The notes under the pieces were generated by a model, which did not search any database, was not told the DNA's origin, and saw only the letters and a list, made by a program, of their open reading frames with translations. The position numbers and the translations under genes were made by a program. A DNA stretch of 64,000 nt from Oscillospiraceae bacterium (GTDB lineage Bacteria; Bacillota; Clostridia; Oscillospirales; Ruminococcaceae), in the NCBI GenBank assembly GCA_017460955.1, contig JAFTZY010000002.1, forward strand, positions 1-64,000, in the 5' to 3' direction. Position 1 is the stretch's first letter. Each line of letters opens with the position of its first letter. Below, one piece after another: positions 49,269 to 57,752 of the stretch.

Positions 49269-50681
49269 TCATTTCTTCTTCTCATTCCGAATGGATGTAC
49301 TCTTGTTGAAATCGAGCTTGCCGGCGAATTTGCGCAGGCTGTAGCCCTCCTTGACCGTCATGGCACCGCGGTCGATGGCCAGGGAATACTCGGGGATGTC
49401 CCTGGTGACCGTCGTACCGGCGGCCGTGTAGGCGTATTTGCCGAGCTTCACGGGCGCGATCAGGTTCGTATTGCAGCCGATGAAGGCATGGTCCCCGATC
49501 TCGCAGCGGCTCTTCATGATGCCGTCATAATTGACCGTGACCGTACCGCAGCCGAAATTCACCTTGCGGCCCACGTCGCTGTCCCCGACATATGTCAGGT
49601 GCGCAATGGCCGTTCCCTCGCCGATGTCGGAATTCTTGATCTCCACAAAGTCCCCGATGCGCACGCCCTGCCGGATCCGGCTGTTCGGCCGGATATGCAC
49701 GAACGGCCCGATCCTGACATTCTTCTCGATCAGGGACTGGTACGCCTGGACATAATTGAGGCTTGCTCCGTCCTCGACCGTGCAGTTCTCGAGAAGCGTG
49801 TTCGGGCCGACAGTGCAGCCCTCGCCGATGACGGTTTTTCCCCGCAGGATGGTCCCGGGGAGGATCCTTGTCCCCGCGCCGATGGTCACATCGGGCGAGA
49901 GGATCACGCCGTCCGTGCAGTCGAAAATGACGCCGTTGTCCAGGTGCCGCCCGATCTCCCGCATCCGGGCATGATCGTTGAGTGCGAGCAGATCACGCTG
50001 GCTGTTGGCCCCCATGACCACATCGGCATGCTCGGTGAGATATGCCCCCGCACGCAGTCCCTTTTGCAGGAGCAGCGCCACGGTATCCGTCAGGTAGTAC
50101 TCCCCGGCGGCATTGTCGCACGAGAGCGAATCGAGCACATCGAGCAGATCCCCGGTCCGGAACCAGTACGCGCCGGAATTGATCTCGGTGATGCGCTTTT
50201 GCGTCTCGTCCGCATCCTTCTCCTCCACGATCCCGGCAAGCGCATCGCCCTCACGCACGATGCGCCCGTACCCGGTGGGAACGGGGAGGCATGCCGTGAT
50301 GACGGTGACGGCATTGTGCTGCGCCGTATGCAGCTCCCGCGCCTTCCGGATGGTATCCGCATCGAGGAAGGGCGCATCGCCGCACAGCACGAGCGTGCAG
50401 CCCTCCCGGTCCTGCTTTAGGAAGTCCGCTGCCTGCATCACGGCATGTCCGGTGCCGCGCTGCTCGGCCTGCAAAACGGTGGGGTATCTGCCGTTTAAGT
50501 ACGCATCGATCTGCTCGCCGCAGTAGCCCTTGACAATGCACAGCTGTCCGGCCTGTGCCGCTTCACAGCTGCGGATCACCCATTCGAGCATGGGGATCCC
50601 CAGCACCTCGAACAGGGGCTTGGGGCGCTGCGCCTTCATGCGCTTGCCCCTGCCGCCTGCCAAAATGATCCCGAAATCCAT
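49269..50681 (-). CDS. glmU: Bifunctional UDP-GlcNAc pyrophosphorylase / glucosamine-1-phosphate N-acetyltransferase
   Basis: A 470-residue GlmU that acetylates glucosamine-1-P and joins it to UTP, giving UDP-GlcNAc for peptidoglycan and wall polymers. The N-terminal nucleotidyltransferase has LAGGRGKRM (7-15, a variant of GxGTRM) and LCGDAPFLD. The C-terminal left-handed beta-helix (from about 250) carries hexapeptide repeats and AHLTYVGDSDVG, NFGCGTVTVNYDG and GCNTNLIAPV. The start at 50681 has GGGAGTG 7 nt upstream. It lies 36 bp after pheT with no terminator between, so it is probably read from the pheS T-box promoter. Confidence 0.95.
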   Translation of the reverse strand: MDFGIILAGGRGKRMKAQRPKPLFEVLGIPMLEWVIRSCEAAQAGQLCIVKGYCGEQIDAYLNGRYPTVLQAEQRGTGHAVMQAADFLKQDREGCTLVLCGDAPFLDADTIRKARELHTAQHNAVTVITACLPVPTGYGRIVREGDALAGIVEEKDADETQKRITEINSGAYWFRTGDLLDVLDSLSCDNAAGEYYLTDTVALLLQKGLRAGAYLTEHADVVMGANSQRDLLALNDHARMREIGRHLDNGVIFDCTDGVILSPDVTIGAGTRILPGTILRGKTVIGEGCTVGPNTLLENCTVEDGASLNYVQAYQSLIEKNVRIGPFVHIRPNSRIRQGVRIGDFVEIKNSDIGEGTAIAHLTYVGDSDVGRKVNFGCGTVTVNYDGIMKSRCEIGDHAFIGCNTNLIAPVKLGKYAYTAAGTTVTRDIPEYSLAIDRGAMTVKEGYSLRKFAGKLDFNKSTSIRNEKKK

Positions 50682-50717
50682 AGAAAACACTCCCTTCCGG
50701 CAAAACGGATCCTCCGC

Positions 50718-53117
50718 TCAATCTCTCAGCTCAGCGCCCATTTTGGTGAGGGCCTTGACCACGCGCTTCATGGCAGCATCGGCCTGCTCATTGGTGAGGG
50801 TCTCGTCCTGGGCACGCATGATGATGTTGTAGGCCACGCTCTTCTTGCCCTCGGCGATCTGCTCACCGCGGTAGACGTCGAACAGCTCGATCTTTTCAAG
50901 ATACCGGCCCACGGCCTCTGCGATCGCAGCTTCAAGCTCTGCCACCGGCACCTCCTCATCGCACACAAGGCTGATGTCACGGGTCATGGCCGGGAACTTC
51001 GGCAGGGGCTTGTAGGTGATCTCCTCGACAGCGGCGGCAAAGAGCGCCGGGATGTCGAATTTTCCGGCATAGGTCCGCACACCGATCCCGTAGGTCTTCT
51101 GCACATCCGGATGGATCTCACCGAAGAGACCGAGCGGTGTTTCGCCGCTGTAAACGGCGGCGCTGCGGCCGGGATGGAAGGCGCATTTCTCATCGTAGAT
51201 GCACTTGTCATCGCACCGCGTATAGCGCACATCCGGCACGCCCAGCTTCTCGAGCAGGACCTCGATCATCCCCTTGAGCGTGTAGAAATCGCAGTCCCCG
51301 TACAGGCCGACCGTCAGGCGGTGCGGCTCCTCCGGGAGGGTGTCCTCACCGGTGGGCAGGTACTCCTTGCCGATCTCGAAGAGCCATGCCCGCGGGTTGC
51401 GCTTGTTGTAATTGGACGAGAGGATCCCGAGCATCCCCGGCAGGGTGGTCGTCTGCATGATGCTCGTGTCCTCGCCGAGGGGATTGGTGATGGTCACGGT
51501 CCTGCGCAGTGCGGAATCCGCCGGCAGGCCGATCTTGTCAAGGACCTTCGGGGAGGTGAACGAGTAGGTGAGGATGCCGCTGCAGCCGACACCGGTCATG
51601 ACCTGGGAGACCTTCCGCTCGAATTTCTGCTCCGGTGTGAGCTGGGCGCTTGCCACGCCGCGGATGACGGTCGAGGGGATGTTGTTGTACCCGTAGATGC
51701 GGGCGACCTCCTCGGCGATGTCGGCGGGACGCTCCAGATCAATGCGGAAGGAGGGAGCGATGCACTCGCCGTTCTCGACCTTGATATCAAGGCGGGTGAG
51801 GTAATCCTTCATATCCTGCTCCGGGATCTGTGTGCCAAGGAAGCCGTTGATCCAGTCGGGATCGAAGGGGATGTGATTGGGCGCAGGGTTTGCATAATTG
51901 CAGTCGATGGTGGAGCCGACGGGCTCACCGGCGTCCAGCTCCTCGACGAGCTGGAGGGCACGGGCGAGGGTCACGGGCATGGAGGTCTCGTCAAGGCCCT
52001 TCTCATAGCGGGCGGACGCATCCGTGCGCATGCCGAGCGCCTTGGCGGTGCGGCGCACCTGCACGGGCTCGAAGTAGGCCGATTCAAAGACAACATCGAC
52101 CGTATCGTCCATGATGCCGGAATACTCGCCGCCCATGATGCCGGCCACGGCAATGGGCTTTTTCTCGTCGGCGATGATGAGCATGCTCTCGGAAAGCTGG
52201 CGCTCCACGCCGTCAAGGGTCGTGATGGACTCGCCCGCTCTTGCGTTTCTCACGCGGATCTTGCCGCCCTCGACAAAGCGCAGGTCAAAGGCATGCATGG
52301 GCTGGCCGTATTCGAGCATGACATAATTGGTGATGTCCACGAGGTTGTTGATGGGGCGCACACCGGATGCACGCAGGCGCTCCCGCATCCAGCGCGGGGA
52401 GGGGGCGATCTTGACATTGCGGACAAGACCTGCGGCATAGCGGGTACACTTCTCGGTGTTCTCGATCTTCACATCGAGGGTCTTGGTGATGTCCTCATCC
52501 GAGCCGTGGAACTGCGGTGCCTGCACGGTGAGCGCTGTGCCGAAGGTGGCGGCAGCCTCCCTTGCAAGGCCGATGACGGACAGACAGTCCGGGCGGTTCG
52601 AGGTGATCTCGAACTCGACGGACACATCATCCACACCGAGCGCGGAGGCCGCATCCTGACCGGGGGTGCAGTCCTCCTTGACCACAAAGACCGCATCGGG
52701 GTCGGCGTAGGGGAAATCGTTCTGGGTAAGGCCCAGTGTTTCCAGACCGCAGAACATGCCACGGCTCTCCACGCCGCGCACCTTGGCGACCTTGATCGTC
52801 ATGGACTGACCGCCCTCGGACACAGTCGTGCCGGGGGTGGCGACGGGAACGAGGTCCCCGGGCTGGACGTTTTTGGCATTGGTCACGATCTGCACGGGCG
52901 CCTCCCCTCCGAGATCGACCGAGCAGACAAAGAGCGCATCGGCGTTCTCATGCGGGCGCTTTTCTAAGATCCTGCCGATCACAAAGCCCTCGAGGGACTT
53001 AGATTCCTCGGTGAAGCTCTCGACCTTCGAGCCGCTCATGGTCATGGCGGCGCAGAATTCCTGCGGGGTGACATCCGGCTTGACATAATCGGCAAGCCAT
53101 CTAAGGGACAGATTCAT
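50718..53117 (-). CDS. pheT: Phenylalanine--tRNA ligase beta subunit
   Basis: A 799-residue PheT, partner of PheS in the (alpha-beta)2 enzyme. An N-terminal tRNA-binding EMAP-like domain (about 38-150), the B3/B4 editing domain (about 210-380), B5 (about 405-475) and a C-terminal ferredoxin-fold anticodon-binding domain (about 705-799, YKPLPKFPAMTRDISLVCDEEVP) are all in order. Full family length. GGAGGT precedes the ATG. Separated from pheS by an unrelated gene, which is unusual. Confidence 0.97.
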   Translation of the reverse strand: MNLSLRWLADYVKPDVTPQEFCAAMTMSGSKVESFTEESKSLEGFVIGRILEKRPHENADALFVCSVDLGGEAPVQIVTNAKNVQPGDLVPVATPGTTVSEGGQSMTIKVAKVRGVESRGMFCGLETLGLTQNDFPYADPDAVFVVKEDCTPGQDAASALGVDDVSVEFEITSNRPDCLSVIGLAREAAATFGTALTVQAPQFHGSDEDITKTLDVKIENTEKCTRYAAGLVRNVKIAPSPRWMRERLRASGVRPINNLVDITNYVMLEYGQPMHAFDLRFVEGGKIRVRNARAGESITTLDGVERQLSESMLIIADEKKPIAVAGIMGGEYSGIMDDTVDVVFESAYFEPVQVRRTAKALGMRTDASARYEKGLDETSMPVTLARALQLVEELDAGEPVGSTIDCNYANPAPNHIPFDPDWINGFLGTQIPEQDMKDYLTRLDIKVENGECIAPSFRIDLERPADIAEEVARIYGYNNIPSTVIRGVASAQLTPEQKFERKVSQVMTGVGCSGILTYSFTSPKVLDKIGLPADSALRRTVTITNPLGEDTSIMQTTTLPGMLGILSSNYNKRNPRAWLFEIGKEYLPTGEDTLPEEPHRLTVGLYGDCDFYTLKGMIEVLLEKLGVPDVRYTRCDDKCIYDEKCAFHPGRSAAVYSGETPLGLFGEIHPDVQKTYGIGVRTYAGKFDIPALFAAAVEEITYKPLPKFPAMTRDISLVCDEEVPVAELEAAIAEAVGRYLEKIELFDVYRGEQIAEGKKSVAYNIIMRAQDETLTNEQADAAMKRVVKALTKMGAELRD

Positions 53118-53175
53118 AGGTGATTACCTCCGTTATCATTCATCAGATTCTTACAAAAAATAGCTTGGACGCACA

Positions 53176-53793
53176 TCAGTACTGTGTTCCGGCGGGCGCA
53201 CTCCGGGTGCGCTCGGGTCCTTGGTCCCCGAAGCCGTGCCGGTGCATCTCCTCAAGAAAGCTGTCGAGCTCCTTGAGATAGGTGCGCCACTGGCGGACAT
53301 TCACCTTCTCCATAAAGCCGTCCGCCTCGGAGATCTCCACCCAGACGCTGTCGGGGATACCGTTGGTGGAATGCCGCATGGTCTTCCAGAAGGCAATGTC
53401 CTCATAGCGCAGGAGGATGCCTTTGGAAGGGATATAGAGAAACTGCTCAAGGAGCACAAAGGTCTTGTAGGATACGGGTGTGCGTGCAAGCTCCTCGCAG
53501 ACGGCTGCAAGGCCGCTCTCGCCAAGGGCAGAGAGACGCTCCTGACGCTTCTGGCGCTTCCATGCCTCATACCGGAGCGTTTTGCGCTGGCCCCAGATAA
53601 TGCCCGCAAAAATGCCGATCGTCACCAGTGCCAGGATCACGCCCACAAGGGAATTGCCCTCCTCGGCGGCAAAGACCATCGCCGACAGGATCACCACGAG
53701 CGTGACGAGCATGAGGGACACACACACGATGCAGGTCCACACCGTCCCGCCGTAACGGGGGGACAGCTTTTTATACAGCCTCTCGGGTGTCAT
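53176..53793 (-). CDS. Membrane protein of unknown function inserted between pheS and pheT
   Basis: A 205-residue protein, not recognised. Two membrane helices (about 20-45 and 48-68) precede a basic stretch and a cytosolic alpha/beta domain with YEDIAFWKTMRHSTNGIPDS. Its start overlaps the pheS stop (ATGA), so it is translationally coupled to pheS. pheT follows 58 bp later. In layout (two helices plus C-terminal domain) it resembles the 204-aa gene after prfB, another translation gene, but sequence similarity is not evident. Confidence 0.72.
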   Translation of the reverse strand: MTPERLYKKLSPRYGGTVWTCIVCVSLMLVTLVVILSAMVFAAEEGNSLVGVILALVTIGIFAGIIWGQRKTLRYEAWKRQKRQERLSALGESGLAAVCEELARTPVSYKTFVLLEQFLYIPSKGILLRYEDIAFWKTMRHSTNGIPDSVWVEISEADGFMEKVNVRQWRTYLKELDSFLEEMHRHGFGDQGPERTRSAPAGTQY

Positions 53794-54812
53794 CTGTACT
53801 GTTCAAGGAAGCGCATGTCATTCTCAAAGAGCAGGCGCATATCGCTGATCTGATACCTTCTCATGACAATGCGCTCAAGGCCCAGACCGAAGGCAAAGCC
53901 GGAGTACACACTCGAATCGATGCCGCAGCCCTCGAGCACCTTCGGATGCACCATACCGGCGCCGAGCAGCTCGATATAGCCCTCGTTCTTGCACATGCGG
54001 CAGCCCTTGCCGTGGCAGGCAAAGCACATCACATCCACCTCGGCGGAGGGCTCTGTGAACGGGAAGTGGTGCGGGCGCAGACGGATCTTGCAGTCCTCGC
54101 CGTACAGCCGCTGCATCAGCAGCTCGAGCGTGCCCTTGAGATCGGCCATTGTAATGCCCTTGTCCACCACCAGTCCCTCGATCTGGTGGAACAGCGGGGA
54201 ATGCGTGGCATCCACGGCATCCGAACGGTACACACGCCCCGGGGAGATGACGCGGATGGGGGGCTTCTGGTGCTCCATCACATGCACCTGCACGGAGGAG
54301 GTCTGTGTGCGCAGGAGGATCTTGTCGGTGATATAGAAGGTATCCTGCGTATCACGGGCCGGGTGATCGGGCGGCAGATTGAGCGCCTCGAAATTGTAGT
54401 AGTCATACTCGACCTCCGGACCGTCGGCCACGGAAAAGCCCATGCCCAGGAAGATCTCGCGGACCTCGTCCTCCACGATCTGCAGGGGGTGGAGCCGTCC
54501 CATGGGGGGCTTTTTGCCGGGGGCCGTCACGTCCAGGGATTCGGCCTGGATGCGGGCATTCTGTGCTGCCTGCCGCAGGATCTCGGTCCGCTCGGTGAGC
54601 ATGTCCTCGAGCGTGGAGCGCACCTGGTTTGCCATCTGGCCCATGACGGGGCGCTCCTCGGCGGAGAGCTTGCCCATCTGCTTTAAAATGGCGGTCAGCT
54701 CGCCCTTCTTGCCCAGGAGCTTGACGCGAAGATCATCGAGTGAGCGAAGATCGGCAGCGGAGGAAATGGCAGCCTGTGCCCTCTCCTCAATGGCTTTGAG
54801 TTGTTCTTTCAT
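53790..54812 (-). CDS. pheS: Phenylalanine--tRNA ligase alpha subunit
   Basis: A 340-residue catalytic subunit charging tRNA-Phe. An N-terminal coiled coil (1-90) precedes class II motifs: GRLHPLQIVEDEVREIF, FYITDKILLRTQTSSVQVH (motif 2 region), FHQIEGLVVDKG, and GFAFGLGLERIVMRRYQI (motif 3). GAGGTGAG is 5 nt before the ATG. Controlled by the upstream T-box. Confidence 0.98.
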   Translation of the reverse strand: MKEQLKAIEERAQAAISSAADLRSLDDLRVKLLGKKGELTAILKQMGKLSAEERPVMGQMANQVRSTLEDMLTERTEILRQAAQNARIQAESLDVTAPGKKPPMGRLHPLQIVEDEVREIFLGMGFSVADGPEVEYDYYNFEALNLPPDHPARDTQDTFYITDKILLRTQTSSVQVHVMEHQKPPIRVISPGRVYRSDAVDATHSPLFHQIEGLVVDKGITMADLKGTLELLMQRLYGEDCKIRLRPHHFPFTEPSAEVDVMCFACHGKGCRMCKNEGYIELLGAGMVHPKVLEGCGIDSSVYSGFAFGLGLERIVMRRYQISDMRLLFENDMRFLEQYR

Positions 54813-54861
54813 ATTCTCACCTCATAAAAGTTTTTGCAGGGATTTTACCAATATGAATGCA

Positions 54862-55105
54862 AAAAGCGGCCCATCCCCAAAGGGACAAGCCGCACTTGTT
54901 CTACCACCCATTGGCCGGGAGCCAGCACTCCCTTTGTCCTTAATGCGGACACCACATCGCCGCTTACAACCCCTTGCAGGCTTCGGCAGCGCCACTCGTG
55001 AGGGAACCTCGCAGCGGCACCCGGACAATGCGCTTCCACCAAATGCGCATCTCTCTGGGAACGGGCTCATTGCCCTGCGATCTTCTCAGTCAGCGTGTTA
55101 TCTCT
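54862..55105 (-). promoter_or_regulatory. T-box leader (Phe) of pheS-pheT
   Basis: About 245 nt of leader with T-box landmarks on the minus strand. AGAGAG and a distal stem with GGTGGAA form stem I. A probable specifier TTC lies in GAGGTTCCCTC, and the conserved T-box reads TGGGTGGTAG (54901-54910). The terminator GCGGCTTGTCCC/GGGATGGGCCGC is followed by TTTTT (54861-54892). Uncharged tRNA-Phe should stabilise the antiterminator and switch on pheS and the genes behind it. Confidence 0.88.
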
Positions 55106-55109
55106 CTTT

Positions 55110-55138
55110 ATCATAGCACATTTTTCCGGAAAAAGCAA
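55110..55138 (-). promoter_or_regulatory. Promoter of the T-box/pheS transcript
   Basis: Minus strand TTGCTT, 17-bp spacer, TATGAT with extended TGC. Confidence 0.82.
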
Positions 55139-55200
55139 GGGGTAGGAAGAAATTTTTTGCAGCTTGCCAAAAATTTCTGTTCCTGCCCCTATCAAAGACC

Positions 55201-55629
55201 TTAATCCAGATGGCACTCCTCGCACTCCGGCACCTTCCCGACAATGGGCTCGGGGTCGATGCCCTGGCGCTGATAATAATCCGTCAGTGCGGCCTTGATG
55301 GCCTGCTCGGCCAGCACCGAGCAATGCACCTTCACCGGCGGGAGCCCGTCGAGGGCCTCCATCACGGCCTTGTTCGTCAGACCCAGTGCCTCATTGATCG
55401 TTCTGCCCTTGATGAGCTCGGTGGCCATGGAGGAGGTGGCGACGGCCGCACCGCAGCCGAAGGTCTTGAACTTCACGTCCGTGATCGTGTCCCCCTCGAT
55501 CTTCAGGTACATCTTCATGATGTCCCCGCACTTGGCATTGCCGACCTCGCCGATGCCGCTGGCATCCTCGATCTCGCCCACATTTCTCGGATTCATAAAA
55601 TGATCCATGACCTTTTCACTGTAATTCAT
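55201..55629 (-). CDS. iscU: Fe-S cluster assembly scaffold protein IscU/NifU-like
   Basis: A 142-residue scaffold on which IscS builds [2Fe-2S] clusters. The three cluster cysteines C34 (NAKCGD, with D36), C59 (FGCGAA) and C103 (VHCSVLAE) are in place. A C-terminal CEECHLD adds two more cysteines, a feature of many clostridial NifU-like proteins. GGAGG lies 8 nt before the ATG, 12 bp after iscS; same transcript. Confidence 0.95.
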   Translation of the reverse strand: MNYSEKVMDHFMNPRNVGEIEDASGIGEVGNAKCGDIMKMYLKIEGDTITDVKFKTFGCGAAVATSSMATELIKGRTINEALGLTNKAVMEALDGLPPVKVHCSVLAEQAIKAALTDYYQRQGIDPEPIVGKVPECEECHLD

Positions 55630-55641
55630 ATAGCATCCCTC

Positions 55642-56835
55642 CTAAACGAGTCTTTTCCCTTCCTTGCAGATGGTCTCCCACATGGGTGACATGCCGCGCA
55701 GCCTGTCCACGACCTTCGGGATCGTATCGAGGATGTAGTCCACATCCTCCTGTGTCAGATCCCTGTCAAAGCTCAGCCGCAGCGACCCGTGTGCGACCTC
55801 ATGGATGAGTCCGAGTGACAGCAGCACATGGGACGGGTCAAGTGAGCCCGAGGTGCATGCCGAGCCGGACGAGGCCCGGATCCCGAAGCCGTCGAGCAGC
55901 AAAAGCAGGCTCTCGCCCTCCACACCGACGATGGAGATGTTCACATTCCCGCACAGTCTTGCTTCCCGCGACCCGTTGAGCCGGGTCTGGTCGATCTTCA
56001 GGATCCCGTCGATGAGCTGATCGCGCAGCGGTGTGAGGTAAGCGATCTTCCCCTCGATGTCCTGTGTGGCGATCTCAAGGGCCCTGGCAAGTCCGATGAT
56101 GCCCGGCACGTTCTCCGTTCCCGCACGGCGTCCTGCCTCCTGGCCGCCGCCGTGGATGAGGTTCGGGATGCGCACGCCCTTGCGGATGTACAGTGCTCCG
56201 ACGCCCTTGGGGGCATGGAACTTATGCCCGGACAGCGAGAGCATGTCGATGTTCTGTGCCTTCACGTCGATCGGGACATTCCCGACGGCCTGCACGGCAT
56301 CGGTATGGAACCACACGCCGCGCTCCCGGCAGATCTGACCGATCTCGGCGATGGGCTGGATGGTACCGATCTCGTTGTTGGCATACATGACGGTCACGAG
56401 TGCGGTATCCTCACGGATGGCATCGGCGACCTGCTGCGCGGTGACAAGCCCCTCCGGAGATACCGGGAGGTAGGTCACCTCAAAGCCGTGCTTTTCGAGG
56501 AACTCGCAGGTATGCAGCACGGCATGGTGCTCGAACACGGTGGTGATGATGTGGCGCTTGCCCTTGGCGGCGAGTGCATCCGCTGCGCCCTTGATGGCCC
56601 AGTTATCGGACTCCGAGCCGCCCGCCGTGAAGAAGATCTCCGACGGCTGCGCCCCGAGGCATGCAGCGACCCTGGCTCTGGCGTCCATCACAGCGCGTTC
56701 GTTCTCGCGCCCGAGTGCATAGATGCTCGACGGATTGCCGTAATTTGTCTGGAAATACGGCAGCATTGCCGCAAGCACTTCATCGGATACTGCCGTTGTG
56801 GCGGCATGATCCGCATAGATCTGTCTTGTTTCCAT
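55642..56835 (-). CDS. iscS: Cysteine desulfurase (IscS/NifS class)
   Basis: A 397-residue PLP enzyme that takes sulfur from cysteine for Fe-S assembly. PLP Lys K205 ([10 protein letters not shown]), His H103 (FEHHAV), Asp D179 (HTDAVQA) and catalytic Cys C327 in [10 protein letters not shown] are visible. It could equally be called nifS; pairing with a NifU-like scaffold and the Rrf2 regulator nearby favours the housekeeping Fe-S role. First gene of the two-gene operon. Confidence 0.95.
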   Translation of the reverse strand: METRQIYADHAATTAVSDEVLAAMLPYFQTNYGNPSSIYALGRENERAVMDARARVAACLGAQPSEIFFTAGGSESDNWAIKGAADALAAKGKRHIITTVFEHHAVLHTCEFLEKHGFEVTYLPVSPEGLVTAQQVADAIREDTALVTVMYANNEIGTIQPIAEIGQICRERGVWFHTDAVQAVGNVPIDVKAQNIDMLSLSGHKFHAPKGVGALYIRKGVRIPNLIHGGGQEAGRRAGTENVPGIIGLARALEIATQDIEGKIAYLTPLRDQLIDGILKIDQTRLNGSREARLCGNVNISIVGVEGESLLLLLDGFGIRASSGSACTSGSLDPSHVLLSLGLIHEVAHGSLRLSFDRDLTQEDVDYILDTIPKVVDRLRGMSPMWETICKEGKRLV

Positions 56836-56886
56836 AGCTCTGATCCTTCCCTTCTATTTATGGATCCGCTGTTTTTGCGTATGTAT

Positions 56887-56915
56887 ATTATACCATATCG
56901 ATAGGAATTATACAA
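56887..56915 (-). promoter_or_regulatory. Promoter of iscS-iscU, with possible Rrf2 operator
   Basis: Minus strand TTGTAT, 17-bp spacer, TATAAT with extended TGG. The spacer holds the partial palindrome CCTATCGATATGG running into the -10, resembling the Rrf2 gene's own promoter. Confidence 0.8.
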
Positions 56916-56990
56916 ATACGTTAGATAGGCTAACATTTTGAGGGGGAGCGGGGATTGTGAAGCTTGGGGCTGTTGGGGGGCCTGCGGCTT

Positions 56991-57045
56991 TTAGAGGTTA
57001 GAGGTTAGAGGTGAGAGGTGAGAGGTGAGAGGTAAGAAGTTAGAT
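56991..57045. repeat. Heptamer array (longest; inverted CTNACCT)
   Basis: About seven units of AGAGGTT/AGAGGTG in tandem, then AGGTAAGAAGTTAG. It abuts composite repeat copy C. Confidence 0.88.
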
Positions 57046-57600
57046 ACTTAGACTTGATAGACCTCTCGTGGGGGCCTTCGGCCCCCGGAGAGGTTTCGTG
57101 TGGAGGGGAGGACCCCTGCACCCCCGACCAGAGGGGCGCTCGCCCGCCCCTCTGGACTCTGGGGCGGCAGAGGGCTGCGCCCTCTGCACTCCTGCAAAGC
57201 AAGGGGCTGTGCCCCCTGCACCCCCTGTGGAGACTTGCAGGGTACCCTGTCTGGCGGCTAACCGCCGCCAGGTTGTGATGGGCGTTCGGTGCGTTCGGTG
57301 CATTCTCGGACAAGCGCATTTCGGGTGTGAAGCAGCTTAATGCTTACCCAGGAATTCCCGTGCATACGCACCTTGTTCGCCTGGCACTGCGACAACAATC
57401 TAAGAATGCATTTCTCCGGAGAACGCGCTTAGGTTTTAGTAAGCCGGGGTATTCGGTCGAAAGGTTAGCGATCACCGAAGTACTGTCTCCCCCTACTCGC
57501 TTAAAAGCAGGTGCAGGGCTGCAGGCCCTGCTGCCCGGAGTCCAGAGGGGGTGGCAAGACCCCCTCTGGCGGGGGTGAAGGTAAATTTACAAATCAAGAG
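57046..57600. repeat. Composite intergenic repeat, copy C (inverted)
   Basis: About 555 bp. The left part is the reverse complement of copy A and of the right half of copy B. The centre carries the shared core in reverse (GTTCGCCTGGCACTGCG, GCATACGCACCT, TTCTCCGGAG), and the right part matches the left half of copy B (GCAGGTGCAGGGCTGCAGG). Frames inside have no ribosome binding site. Apart from this element and a short GC hairpin near 57610, the space up to the GH9 promoter is empty. Confidence 0.8.
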
Positions 57601-57675
57601 AAACCAGCAGGGGGCGGAGCCCCCACCCAGACCCCTTCAGATCTCAAAAATCCCTCTGCACCCCCGGTTTCCTTC

Positions 57676-57704
57676 TTGACATTTCCCCTCCGATATGGTA
57701 TGAT
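57676..57704 (+). promoter_or_regulatory. Promoter of the GH9 gene
   Basis: TTGACA (57676-57681), 17-bp spacer, TATGAT (57699-57704), extended TGG. Confidence 0.92.
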
Positions 57705-57752
57705 AAAAGCAGCTTTTTGTGCGTAACACAGCCATAGAAAAGGAGGATCCCT

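Noticed and set aside
56991..57045. Heptamer arrays as a CRISPR array
   Set aside because: Units are 7 bp and contiguous, with no spacers and no cas genes.
57005..57319. Open frames inside composite repeat copy C that resemble frames in copy B
   Set aside because: The similarity follows from DNA repeat identity. The frames lie over palindromes, have no ribosome binding site, and differ in start and end between copies.
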